This document shows, piece by piece, positions 36,548 to 45,173 of a stretch of 61,423 nt of DNA (position 1 is the first letter of the stretch; the number at the start of each line of letters is the position of its first letter). The translations under genes and the position numbers were made by a program. Origin of the DNA: Helicobacter mehlei (GTDB lineage Bacteria; Campylobacterota; Campylobacteria; Campylobacterales; Helicobacteraceae); NCBI RefSeq assembly GCF_003660265.1, contig NZ_QXQP01000009.1, positions 1 to 61,423 on the forward strand, written 5' to 3'. The notes below the pieces were generated by a model. The model was not told the origin of the DNA and did no database searches. It saw only the letters and a program-made list of their open reading frames with translations.

Positions 36548-36921
36548 TCGAGTGCTCCTCTCTTTAAAGCATAGATAAAGCCAACGGTTAATAAGAAAAG
36601 AAAGCTCAACATCTCAAAAAAACCAAAAAAGCCCAATTCTTTAAAATCCAAAGCCCAAGGGAACATGAAGACAATCTCCACATCAAAGAGGATAAAAAGC
36701 ATCGCCATCACATAGAACTGGTGGGAGATGCGGTTTTGTTGTTTTAAAGCAATGGGCCCGCACTCATAGGGTGCAAGTTTGAGCTTTTCATTCTTGCGTT
36801 TGGCTAAGGCACGGCTGATATAGCGTTGGATTTTTAAAGTCCAATTAAAGACTAAAAAACTAAAGACCAATAAGATAAAAACCCCAAAGTAGGGGTGTTC
36901 TACAATGCCCTCTGCTTGCAA
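36529..36921 (-). CDS. nuoA: complex I subunit A
   Basis: 130 residues, three transmembrane segments, with the conserved [20 protein letters not shown] and [13 protein letters not shown]. First gene of the nuo operon. Start is TTG 36921, preceded by TTGGAG at a spacing of about ten bases; no better ATG is available. Confidence 0.93.
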   Translation of the reverse strand: MQAEGIVEHPYFGVFILLVFSFLVFNWTLKIQRYISRALAKRKNEKLKLAPYECGPIALKQQNRISHQFYVMAMLFILFDVEIVFMFPWALDFKELGFFGFFEMLSFLFLLTVGFIYALKRGALEWHSMK

Positions 36922-37180
36922 ACACTAACTCCAACTAAACCAATCTAAATAAGTATTAAAGCATAATTTAATTAATTAAAACTTTGAAAATACCCCTAAT
37001 CCATAAAACACTCTTAAGTTTTTCAAATCATCTCCCCATGCCTCTCTAGTCTTTGTTGCTATAAGGCTTTGCCCTTTTTGACCATGGTATCTTTAGAGTT
37101 CTGCATGCACCTTGTAATCAAAATACAAGTACAAATATGCTACAAATCCCCATGTTTGGGTTGCCTGCCACCCCAAAAAA
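36922..37180. other. AT-rich divergent region between nuoA and the secreted-paralogue array
   Basis: No ORF worth calling. Contains AT-rich sequence (ATTAATTAA near 36971) and, at about 37139, GCTACAAAT, a possible weak -10 element facing the array. From 37181 the sequence becomes the truncated tail of an array gene. Confidence 0.5.
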
Positions 37181-37350
37181 GATGGCAAACGAATTTTTAT
37201 GGATAAAATTGATAATAATGTATTAGATGATTTGGAGGATCGTTGTTATGAGAAAGGTTATTGCCAAACATGGTCGGAAAAAATGGGATTGACTAGATTA
37301 AGCGCGCTATTGGGGCTTTTGTGCTTTCTAGCTAATGTGGCGTGGGGGGT
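37181..37350 (+). repeat. truncated array-gene tail plus signal-peptide start (copy A)
   Basis: Nearly identical to 40302-40471. It holds the last ~35 codons of an array gene (GKRIFMDKIDNNVLDDLEDR) with nothing upstream, followed by the start of the next gene. Copy A lacks one base in GGATAAAAATGGG, so the remnant tail and the following signal peptide are in one frame from 37199. It looks like a recombination breakpoint. Confidence 0.85.
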
Positions 37351-37981
37351 GGGTTGTGATCCCAATCCACACTACCATTGGGACTATGTGCTTAACCAAG
37401 CAAGGGATTTTGCGGACAAAAATCATGGTCTTAATGGTGATGGCGATCAGAGTACATATGGTCCGCAATTCGTGCTTGAGAATCATAAAGCCGTGGTGGG
37501 GGGGATCACTTATTGCGGGGCTGTGGTGCGTGGTTATCGGCCCGGGAATATTATCTACAATAATGGCGATCGCGGTACTACGGCTGGACTTGAATTGAGT
37601 TTTATGTGTTTTGGATTTGCTAAAGGCACTAAATGGTACAAGGGCTCTTGTTTGATGTTAAATGCAGACGCTCCTTTCTCTGAAATTCGCATGGAGTTTA
37701 AAAAGGGTGCGTTTCTCTTGCACATCAGAGAGGACTCCTATGAGTGTGGGCGCAGTATATCAACTTACGAAGCCACTTTGAGTTTTAAGCCACATGGGGA
37801 TCGCTACCTCTTAAAAGCCATCAATGGGCAACTGGACGACGAAGAAGAAGACTACCCTATGGACCCCATTTATCGCCAAAAAAGAGATGGCAAACAAATT
37901 TTTATGGATAAAATGGATCGCGATATCATAGATGATTTGCTAGATCGTTGCGTTAAGAAGGGGTATTGTCAAGATAGGTGA
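37283..37981 (+). CDS. secreted array protein 1 (uncharacterised family)
   Basis: 232 residues with a signal peptide (MGLTRLSALLGLLCFLANVAWG). I start at ATG 37283 because identical starts exist at 40405 and, in related form, at 41102 and 41769. Family marks: TYCGAVVR, LSFMCFGFAKGTKWYKGSCL, MEFKKGAFLLHIRE, YECGRS, then the C-terminal box YRQKRDGKQIFMD...LLDRCVKKGYC. About seven cysteines outside the signal suggest disulfides outside the cytoplasm. No known domain recognised; function unknown. Confidence 0.85.
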   Translation: MGLTRLSALLGLLCFLANVAWGVGCDPNPHYHWDYVLNQARDFADKNHGLNGDGDQSTYGPQFVLENHKAVVGGITYCGAVVRGYRPGNIIYNNGDRGTTAGLELSFMCFGFAKGTKWYKGSCLMLNADAPFSEIRMEFKKGAFLLHIREDSYECGRSISTYEATLSFKPHGDRYLLKAINGQLDDEEEDYPMDPIYRQKRDGKQIFMDKMDRDIIDDLLDRCVKKGYCQDR

Positions 37982-37985
37982 TTGA

Positions 37986-38882
37986 ATGGCAAAGTTTCTT
38001 GTATTTCTGTGCGTGTGGGTGGGTCTTTGTGATGGCTCAAATATGGCGCTGTTCCAGCGTGCGCTCTTGCAACAGACACAGGAGTTCATACATGTCTTGG
38101 ATAGCAGGAGGCGCAAAGATTGCGGGTGTAGAAAGGGGTATGAGTTTGATCCAACCTGGTGCTGGTGTGATGCCTACCGCTTTGAAGCGGACTCTGTGGG
38201 GGATGTTCGTGAGTGGTGGCATAATTACAATACCCAAATATTTGAGATAAAAAAGCCGCGCATGCGTGTGTTTGTGATGTGGGGATTAGCCATTGCCACT
38301 GGTGCTAGCAATGGGATTAAAACCGTGTGCTTTGGCGTGCTCAAAGACTTAGTATGGCACCAAGGTTCTTGTTTGCAACTTGAAGATGAGTTGCCCTATT
38401 CTTTTGTGTTCTCCAGTGCCCAAGTGTCTTTTAAAAATCAACGCCTTATTTTTACCCTGCGCCAGCAAGATTGCAAGGCAAAAGACATGGAACAGGGGCT
38501 TTTCCCCAATGTAACCTATAAGCGTTTTGTATTCTCGATGCAAAAGGGGCGTTTCTTTTTAGAGCAATACCGCTACGATGAAATGTATGAGACGATAAAT
38601 TCTGATGGGATTTCTGAATGCGTGGATGCCCGCTTTCTTAAGGACATGGCTAAAATCAAGCCTGTTACAATCCGCGAAGCAGGTTCTAATCTCTATTACA
38701 GCCGCCAAAGAGATGGGGGCGCGATCTTGATGAAGCAAATCACGCCTACCTTGTTGGAGAAGTTCCAAACGCGTTGCTACAAATCCAAGCGTTGTAAGCC
38801 TTTAGAGGTAGAGATATATAGGGCTTTTGACTTCTCGCCTAAACAGCCGTGGTGGCTTGATGGTTTAAAGCGTGTGCGATGA
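37986..38882 (+). CDS. secreted array protein 2 (divergent member)
   Basis: 298 residues with a short hydrophobic N-terminus (MAKFLVFLCVWVGLCDG). Differs from its neighbours in the N-terminal half, which has a Cys-rich stretch (CGCRKGYEFDPTWCWC), but keeps the family core: VCFGVLKDLVWHQGSCLQLE and NLYYSRQRDGGAILMKQI...RCYKSKRC. Starts 4 bases after the previous stop, so co-transcribed. Function unknown. Confidence 0.8.
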   Translation: MAKFLVFLCVWVGLCDGSNMALFQRALLQQTQEFIHVLDSRRRKDCGCRKGYEFDPTWCWCDAYRFEADSVGDVREWWHNYNTQIFEIKKPRMRVFVMWGLAIATGASNGIKTVCFGVLKDLVWHQGSCLQLEDELPYSFVFSSAQVSFKNQRLIFTLRQQDCKAKDMEQGLFPNVTYKRFVFSMQKGRFFLEQYRYDEMYETINSDGISECVDARFLKDMAKIKPVTIREAGSNLYYSRQRDGGAILMKQITPTLLEKFQTRCYKSKRCKPLEVEIYRAFDFSPKQPWWLDGLKRVR

Positions 38883-38921
38883 ATAAGGGGTAATATAGAG
38901 TTTAGAAGGGTGGAGTGATCG

Positions 38922-39619
38922 ATGGAACAGATTAAATTGTTTGTGGGGGTTTGTTAGTGCTTATGGCTTTAGGTATAGCCGTTCTCTTAAAACGATCTTT
39001 GCTGGGCAAGTAGATAACAGACCTTTGCGCGTAGCTGTATTTTATGGGGATCTTGTAACACAAAACATGACAACTAAGGATCTTCGAGTTTCAGGTAAAA
39101 ATGTTCCCACATTCATTTGTGCGGGGATTTTAAAGAGTTGGAAAGAATTAGATAAATCCACGCAACAAAAGAGCTTTTACTTGCACCGTAATGCGTTCAA
39201 TGATGCGCAATTTCTGAGTTTAACAGCCAGTGTGGTTTTTAAAAAGCATCGCTTTAGCTTGGAAGTGTGGCAGAGTCTTGCGGTTGCAGATGGCTATCCT
39301 GACACCATCCATAGAATCTTTTGTGTTTAAGCCAAGTTCTAAAGGGTTTTTGTTAGACGCGTATGTTTATGAAGAGTATGGTGGCATTGAGGGGGAAGAT
39401 CCGGATACAGGAGAAGTGTTTAGAATCCAACCGGGCAAAAATATCTATTACAGCCAAGCTAGGGACAAGCAAAACATTTTCTTATCTAGCATAAACGATG
39501 CGTTGCTCCATAAGCTAAAAGAGCAGTGCTATAAATCCAAGCATTGCAAGGAAACAGAGTGGCAAAAGGACTCCGACTTTGAAGCGGGCGAGGGCTGGAA
39601 AGATGAAACAGATAAGTAA
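38922..39619 (+). pseudogene. decayed secreted array gene 3
   Basis: Family sequence spread over several frames. The ATG at 38922 opens a signal-like start that stops after 11 codons; the hydrophobic run continues in a second frame (LVLMALGIAVLLKRS); the body VDNRPLRVAVFYGDLV to AVADGYPDTIH is in a third; the C-terminal box (NIYYSQARDKQNIFLSSI, CYKSKHC) is in another from about 39300. At least three frame changes, so this is decay rather than a single read error. Confidence 0.8.
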
Positions 39620-39683
39620 ATATGATCATTGCCTTGCGGATACTAAAATATTAGGACTCTTGGGTTACTTATGAGGAGTGGTT

Positions 39684-40418
39684 ATGTTTAGAATAATGCG
39701 CACCTTTTGGCTTTTGTGTTTCTTAGCTAATGTGGCGTGGGGTTTGGAGTGTAATCCTGATCAAGCCACTGCCCTAAGAGCGCAGGCACAGGCGTTTATA
39801 AAAATGCCTATCAACCCAAAAATCCGCCTAGATCAAAATTATCTCATCGATCCTAACCAACCAAAGCAAGTCGCTTATGCATCAGATGTATATAAAACTC
39901 ATGTGGGTGGCGCGCTGTATTGTGGCTTTGTGGCGCGCCTTTTTGGTGCGGACAGCTTGGAAGACTTAGAAAGCGATGAAGGGTCGCGATACTACAAATA
40001 CGCTGTGATGCACGCCATGTGCTTTAAGCTAACTAAGACTTCTAAAAAGGGTTCTTCTGTATTTAAGGGTTTTTGTTTGTATCTATTTCCTAGATCCACC
40101 CAATTACAAATCCATGTGGAGTTTAAAAAGGATGCCATTATCTTACGCTTTGATGATCGTTATGTCGAATGCGATCACGAACACTTTGAGAATAAAAAGT
40201 TAATCTTTAAGCCCCTTAAGGGGCATAAGCGTTATGTGTTGCAAACATACAGCCGTTGGGACGATGGTGTTGGACTCGATCCTTTTTATGATCAAAAAAG
40301 AGATGGCAAGCGAATTTTTATGGATAAAATTGATAATAATGTATTAGATGATTTGGAGGATCGTTGTTATGAGAAAGGTTATTGCCAAACATGGTCGGAT
40401 AAAAATGGGATTGACTAG
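39684..40418 (+). CDS. secreted array protein 4 (uncharacterised family)
   Basis: 244 residues from ATG 39684, six bases after GAGGAG. Signal peptide ends near ANVAWG. Core: LYCGFVARLF, HAMCFKLTKTSKKGSSVFKG FCL, VEFKKDAIILRF, VECDHE, RYVLQTYSRWDDG, DPFYDQKRDGKRIFMDKI and CYEKGYCQTWSDKNGID. Its last five codons contain the start codon of the next gene in another frame (14-nt overlap). Confidence 0.87.
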   Translation: MFRIMRTFWLLCFLANVAWGLECNPDQATALRAQAQAFIKMPINPKIRLDQNYLIDPNQPKQVAYASDVYKTHVGGALYCGFVARLFGADSLEDLESDEGSRYYKYAVMHAMCFKLTKTSKKGSSVFKGFCLYLFPRSTQLQIHVEFKKDAIILRFDDRYVECDHEHFENKKLIFKPLKGHKRYVLQTYSRWDDGVGLDPFYDQKRDGKRIFMDKIDNNVLDDLEDRCYEKGYCQTWSDKNGID

Positions 40419-40471
40419 ATTAAGCGCGCTATTGGGGCTTTTGTGCTTTCTAGCTAATGTGGCGTGGGGGG
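40302..40471 (+). repeat. gene-4 tail and gene-5 start (copy B)
   Basis: Partner of 37181-37350; the two differ by only a few bases including one indel. Copy B keeps stop and start in separate frames with the 14-nt overlap used by the other junctions. Confidence 0.85.
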
Positions 40472-41115
40472 TAGGGTGTGCTTATGATTCTAATTCCTAT
40501 GATTTAGATGACAAAATAGAGCGTTTTGCCCAAAAGCTTGATTCTAATTTTGTCCCCTCTGCTATTGCCAATCCTTCTAAGACAGCCCATATCCTAGAGC
40601 TGAATCGAACCTATGTAGGGAAGACTCTGTATTGTGGTGTTGTGATGCGTTTGTTGGTCGCAAATGCTAATCCATATGCACACGATGCTTATGAGGAACA
40701 TGCGATTAATATGCGCCTGATGTGCTTTAATATTACCAAAAACACCCTGCAGAGATCCCAAACATTTGAGGGTTTTTGTTTGTCTTTATACCCCGCATCT
40801 AAGAGCTCGCAAATTGGCATGGAATTTAAAAAAGATGCGTTTGTGTTAGAAATTGAGGAGTCTTTCATAGAATGTGATAGCACCACATTCAAATCACAGA
40901 CTCTACTCTTCAAGCAAGAGGGCGATCGCTATGTTCTGCAAAGCTACACGGGCACTATTGATAATGACGATCCCGATCCCTTTTATCGCCAAAAACGCGA
41001 TGGCAAGAAAATTTATATGGACGCAATTGATAATGGCGTGCTAGACACACTAGAGGATCATTGTTATAAAAAACATGACTGCCAAACATGGTCGGAGAAA
41101 CATGGGATTGAATAG
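40405..41115 (+). CDS. secreted array protein 5 (uncharacterised family)
   Basis: 236 residues with the same signal peptide as protein 1. Core: TLYCGVVMRLL, LMCFNITKNT, FEGFCLSLYP, MEFKKDAFVLEIEE, IECDST, RYVLQSYTG, DPFYRQKRDGKKIYMDAI and HCYKKHDCQTWSEKHGIE. Overlaps both neighbours by 14 nt, consistent with translational coupling. Confidence 0.87.
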   Translation: MGLTRLSALLGLLCFLANVAWGVGCAYDSNSYDLDDKIERFAQKLDSNFVPSAIANPSKTAHILELNRTYVGKTLYCGVVMRLLVANANPYAHDAYEEHAINMRLMCFNITKNTLQRSQTFEGFCLSLYPASKSSQIGMEFKKDAFVLEIEESFIECDSTTFKSQTLLFKQEGDRYVLQSYTGTIDNDDPDPFYRQKRDGKKIYMDAIDNGVLDTLEDHCYKKHDCQTWSEKHGIE

Positions 41116-41782
41116 ACTAGGCAGGCTTGTTGGGCTTTTGTTGCTAGTCCATTTTTTCTTGGGCTTAGCAGAGTCTGAGGAATTTGAACCTCCGCGTGTC
41201 GTTAAGATGCTTAGGGATCAAAGTAGTGAGTTTTCACTTAACGATCCAAGGGAACAAAGCGGTCATCCCATAGAGGTCTTTGAGGAGAGTAAAACCCATG
41301 TGGGCAAGACCCTCTATCGGGGCTTTATGTTGCGCACCTTGTGGCCAAGTGTGGATGATATCAATGAGAAACTAGGTAAAATCAACTGGAGCACCATGTG
41401 TTTTGGTTTTTTCAAGGGCTCTAAATGGCAAAAAGGCTTTTGCTTAGAGCTCAACTCTAACGCCACCTTTTCACAAATTAGTATGGATTTTAAACAAGAC
41501 ACTTTTATTTTGCGCATCAATGAATATGCGATTGAATGCGACTGGGAGCACAGAAGCCTAGAGATTCTAACCTTCAAGCCTTTTAAAAATCGCTATGTCT
41601 TGCAAAGCTATAGCCGTATCAACGACAGCGATAAAGACATCGATCCCTTTTATGCCCAAAAACGCGATGGCAAGAGAATTTATATGGATACAATCAATCA
41701 CAGCGTGTTGCAGGACTTGCAAGATCACTGCTATGAGAAAGGTGATTGCCAAACATGGGCGGATAAAAATGGGATTGAGTAA
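41102..41782 (+). CDS. secreted array protein 6 (uncharacterised family)
   Basis: 226 residues; signal peptide MGLNRLGRLVGLLLLVHFFLG. Core: TLYRGFMLRTLW (the usual Cys here is Arg), TMCFGFFKGSKWQKGFCLEL, MDFKQDTFILRINE, IECDWE, RYVLQSYSR, DPFYAQKRDGKRIYMDTI and HCYEKGDCQTWADKNGIE. 14-nt overlap with the genes on each side. Confidence 0.87.
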   Translation: MGLNRLGRLVGLLLLVHFFLGLAESEEFEPPRVVKMLRDQSSEFSLNDPREQSGHPIEVFEESKTHVGKTLYRGFMLRTLWPSVDDINEKLGKINWSTMCFGFFKGSKWQKGFCLELNSNATFSQISMDFKQDTFILRINEYAIECDWEHRSLEILTFKPFKNRYVLQSYSRINDSDKDIDPFYAQKRDGKRIYMDTINHSVLQDLQDHCYEKGDCQTWADKNGIE

Positions 41783-42989
41783 GTGGGCATGGATTTTAGC
41801 ACTCAGTCTTGCTTGGGGTGGTGCGCAACCTTGTGCCTGCCTGACAGACTATTCTAGCGCGCTAGACGCTCTGGGCACGCAACTATCTAAGGCATTAGCC
41901 CCAAACCCTAAGCTAAACCCAAAAGATTACCTCTCTTATGTTGTCAAGGGCACTCTTCAGTTTAAAACCCCCGATCCCTTTGTTCTCTTTGGCTATGCTG
42001 CACACAACCAAGATTACAGCAAAAACGGGTTTTGTGTGGGTTTGGGCACTCGATTAGATTTTCATACAAATTTTTGTCTAGTCAGCACGCGCTCTAAGGG
42101 TTGGTATATTAGTCCCTTTTGGCTAGATAAAGGGTTATTGCACATTGAGTTTAGCAGGGAGCAAAACGGGCATTTGGAATATAACCATCTGATTTTTGCC
42201 AGAAAAGATCAAGCCTTTTTCTTGCAACGCTTTTACCGCCAAAACTACCCTACCCAAACCCCCATCTCCCCACTCTATGACAAACTTAGAGTGGGGATCA
42301 AGAGCGCCACTCTGTATTACAGCTCCAAGTATAGCCCTGCTCCAATCCCAATAGATAGTATCAGCGATACACTCTTAACGCGTTTGCAAACAGAATGCGC
42401 ACAAAGCCAACCCTGTTTAAAGGCGCGCCAAGAAGAGCCCTTAAGCCTTGAGCAAATGCGCGCCCACATTGCCCCATGGCTTAAAGAGATAGCCCAACAA
42501 GTAGGCATGCCAACAAATTCTAAGAAAGTGTGGCTAGTCTCTCAAGCCTTCATCGCTAACCAACAAAAGTATTTGCTAGGCATAGACAGCCTCCAAGACA
42601 AAAATAAAAGCATTTTTTGCTTGGGGATTTTCCATGGGCAAGAAGCGCGCAAGGGGTTTTGTTTGCAAGTTTTCACAAAAGAGCCTGACATTAAGCTTTC
42701 ATGTGAGGAATCTTTGTTGAAAATCCAAATAGATACAAAGTCAGCCATCCAACGATACCTTGTTTTTCAAGCTATTCAAGGTCAGTTTTATTTGCGCCAA
42801 TACTATGAAGTGTTTTTAGCCCAAGATGTCCTTAAAATCCCGCACAAAATAGGAGAAAAATTGTATTACAACCAAGAGAGAGACAAGCGGCAAATCCCCA
42901 TGCAGGCTCTTAGCACCCCACTTTTAGAGGAACTCAGACAGACATGCGTGCTACATGGCTTATGCCAAACCCCTTTACTTGAACCATGA
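41769..42989 (+). CDS. secreted array protein 7, two-domain member
   Basis: 406 residues; signal peptide MGLSKWAWILALSLAWGGA. Contains two copies of the family domain. Domain one ends TLYYSSKYSPAPIPIDSI...LQTECAQSQPC; domain two has IFCLGIFHGQEARKGFCLQV and ends KLYYNQERDKRQIPMQAL...RQTCVLHGLC. Both are diverged from genes 1 and 4-6. Probably an internal duplication or fusion. Starts in the 14-nt junction with gene 6 and ends with an ATGA overlap with the permease gene. Confidence 0.82.
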   Translation: MGLSKWAWILALSLAWGGAQPCACLTDYSSALDALGTQLSKALAPNPKLNPKDYLSYVVKGTLQFKTPDPFVLFGYAAHNQDYSKNGFCVGLGTRLDFHTNFCLVSTRSKGWYISPFWLDKGLLHIEFSREQNGHLEYNHLIFARKDQAFFLQRFYRQNYPTQTPISPLYDKLRVGIKSATLYYSSKYSPAPIPIDSISDTLLTRLQTECAQSQPCLKARQEEPLSLEQMRAHIAPWLKEIAQQVGMPTNSKKVWLVSQAFIANQQKYLLGIDSLQDKNKSIFCLGIFHGQEARKGFCLQVFTKEPDIKLSCEESLLKIQIDTKSAIQRYLVFQAIQGQFYLRQYYEVFLAQDVLKIPHKIGEKLYYNQERDKRQIPMQALSTPLLEELRQTCVLHGLCQTPLLEP

Positions 42990-43840
42990 GCATGGCACTT
43001 GATTGGATCCAAGCCTTGATCTTAGCTTTGGTGGGTTTTGTTACGGGCGTTACGGCGGGCTTTTTTGGCATTGGCGGGGGCGAGATTGTTGTGCCTGCGG
43101 CTATTTTTGCCGGTTTTACCTACAGCCATGCGGTGGGGATTTCTCTATCCCAAATGCTCTGTTCCTCTTTAATTGGCTCGATCATCAATTATAAAAAGGG
43201 CTTGTTGGACTTAAAAGAGGGGAGTTTTGCTGCTATTGGGGGATTGGTGGGGGCAATTTTGGGGAGCTTTTTACTCAAGTTCATTGATGATCGCATTTTA
43301 ATGGGAGTCTTTGTGGTGGTGGTGTGCTATACATTCATCAAATACGCCTTTTCACGCCCCAGCGCACATTCCAAGCACTACACAGACGCGCACTTCCAAC
43401 TCCACGCCCAACCCATGACCCCAGTTGCTAGCTCCACGCGCTGGGGGTGGGGCGTGGATAAAAAACATGCCCTGCTAGCCTTAGCTGGTTTGATAACTGG
43501 GATTTTTTCTATCCCTCTTGGCATGGGCGGGGGGATTTTAATGGTGCCTTTTTTGGGCTATTTTTTAAACTACAGCACCCAAAAGATCGTGCCTTTGGGG
43601 CTCTTTTTTGTGATCTTTTCCTCTCTCTCAGGGGTCATCTCTTTATACCACTCCGGCGTGTTAGATGATCGCGCCCTGCAGGCTGGATCGATCACGGGGT
43701 TAGGCGCGCTCTTAGGGGTGGGCATAGGGATTAAACTCATCATGCTAGCTAGTGAGAGGATTCATAAAATATTGCTACTTTGCATTTACGCCCTAAGCAT
43801 TATGGCAACTTTATTCCAGCTGATTAAGGCGTGGGTTTAG
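42986..43840 (+). CDS. TauE/SafE-family membrane permease
   Basis: 284 residues, about eight transmembrane segments in two similar halves: FVTGVTAGFFGIGGGEIVVP near the start and LITGIFSIPLGMGGGILMVP in the second half are the paired family motifs. Members export sulfite, sulfoacetate or other organosulfur anions, or are uncharacterised. ATGA overlap with array gene 7 places it in the same operon. It ends convergently with hypD (17-nt overlap). Confidence 0.88.
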   Translation: MSMALDWIQALILALVGFVTGVTAGFFGIGGGEIVVPAAIFAGFTYSHAVGISLSQMLCSSLIGSIINYKKGLLDLKEGSFAAIGGLVGAILGSFLLKFIDDRILMGVFVVVVCYTFIKYAFSRPSAHSKHYTDAHFQLHAQPMTPVASSTRWGWGVDKKHALLALAGLITGIFSIPLGMGGGILMVPFLGYFLNYSTQKIVPLGLFFVIFSSLSGVISLYHSGVLDDRALQAGSITGLGALLGVGIGIKLIMLASERIHKILLLCIYALSIMATLFQLIKAWV

Positions 43841-44944
43841 AATAGCGATAATAGGCTGCACATGCCCCCTCAGAACTCACCATGCATGCGCCAATAGGGT
43901 GGGTGGGGGTACAGACTGTGCCAAAAAGGGAGCAATCAAGGGGTTTAACCACGCCCTTTAAAATATCCCCACACAAACAAGATTTGTGATCAAGGCGGGC
44001 ATTTTGGGGCAGGTATTCTTTAAACACAATCTCAGCATCCAAATCGGCATAACTGGGACGCAAACCCATGCCAGAAAAAGGGATTTCCCCTAATCCACGC
44101 CATGCAAATGCGCGTGCCTGCATCACCTCTTCAACTAAGTTTTGTGCCCTCAAGTTGCCCTGCATGCTCACTACACGGCTGTATTGAATCTCTAGTTGAA
44201 CGCGCCCTTCTAGCACCTGTTTTAACAGCATATAAATCCCCTCCAGCATATCTACCGGTTCAAACCCAGCCACCACAACGGGGAGTTGGTGTTCTTGCAC
44301 AAAGGGAGCATAAATCTTAGCCCCGCTGATCACGCTCACATGGGAGGGGGCAATGAGCGCATGGATTTGGTGTTTAGAATTTAAAATAGTGCGTACGCTA
44401 GGGGGTACAAGCACATGGTTTAGATGGAAAAAGAGATTATTGAGCTTGCGCTTTCTAGTTTGCTGGATTAAACTTGCACTCATAGGGGTTGTGGTCTCAA
44501 AACCGATGGCAATAAAAATCACTTTTTTACTGGGGTTATCTTGTGCAATCTGCAAAACCTGCAGAGGGCTATAGACAAAACGCACATCTTTACCTTGCGC
44601 TCTGACTTGTTGCAAGCTGGCTTGGCTTCCGGGGACTCTGATGAGATCGGCTAGAGTTACAACAATACTATTGGGCATGCACGCTAAAGCAATGGCTTGA
44701 TCGATGCGTAACTTAGGCATCACACACACAGGCAACCCGGACCATGCACAAAGTTTAATGCAGGTTCTAGGATCGCGCTTAATCCATAGCGCATTAGAGT
44801 GTGCGTGTGCCCCCCACACACTTCCATAATGCTTAGGGGGCGTAAGGGTGGGGGGAGTTGCTGGGCTAAGTTTTGAATCTTGGCTATGAAAGCCAGAATC
44901 ACATCTTGATTTCTAAAGGCATCAATGAGATTAGGAGTCATCAT
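43824..44944 (-). CDS. hypD: hydrogenase maturation protein HypD, frameshifted in this sequence
   Basis: With HypC, HypD assembles the Fe(CN)2CO unit of [NiFe] hydrogenase. The first 74 codons (EVCGGHTHTLMRYGL, NFVHGPGC) are in one frame; the rest (PVCVMPKLRIDQA, IGFETTTP, VVAGFEP, EGACAAYYRY) is in another. The break falls in the catalytic HGPGCPVC motif at about 44731: one more C gives exactly that motif. A TG run follows, but losing or gaining a TG unit would not give CPVC. Only one base is wrong. Confidence 0.88.
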
Positions 44945-45164
44945 CCATGTTTGCGATCATTTGCTCGTAAAGAGCTAGGGACTCTTGGGCATCTTGTTGG
45001 TCTATCTTGCCCATCACAAAGCCCACATGCAAGAGCACAAAATCCCCCACATTTACCGGCTCGCCCATCAAATCCAAGCTTGCCTCGCGTTGCACGCCCA
45101 GTGTCTCTACAAGGGCGGTGCTACCCTCAATGGCGATCACCCTAGAGGGGATGGCTAGACACAC
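44931..45164 (-). CDS. hypC: hydrogenase maturation chaperone HypC
   Basis: 77 residues, start MCLAIPSRVIAIEG with the essential Cys2, then VNVGDFVLLHVGFVM. Binds the iron precursor and the hydrogenase large subunit. Overlaps the hypD start. Confidence 0.95.
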   Translation of the reverse strand: MCLAIPSRVIAIEGSTALVETLGVQREASLDLMGEPVNVGDFVLLHVGFVMGKIDQQDAQESLALYEQMIANMDDDS

Positions 45165-45173
45165 GAAGATTCC

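Noticed and set aside
40381-40420. Array junctions contain a frame reading AKHG, like the AapA start MAKHGK
   Set aside because: Only about 11 bases match, they lie in conserved coding sequence of the array proteins, and there is no toxin-like continuation.
44720-44735. TG dinucleotide repeat in hypD as a phase switch
   Set aside because: Loss of a TG unit gives CLCV rather than the required CPVC; adding one C gives the exact motif, so a one-base loss is simpler.
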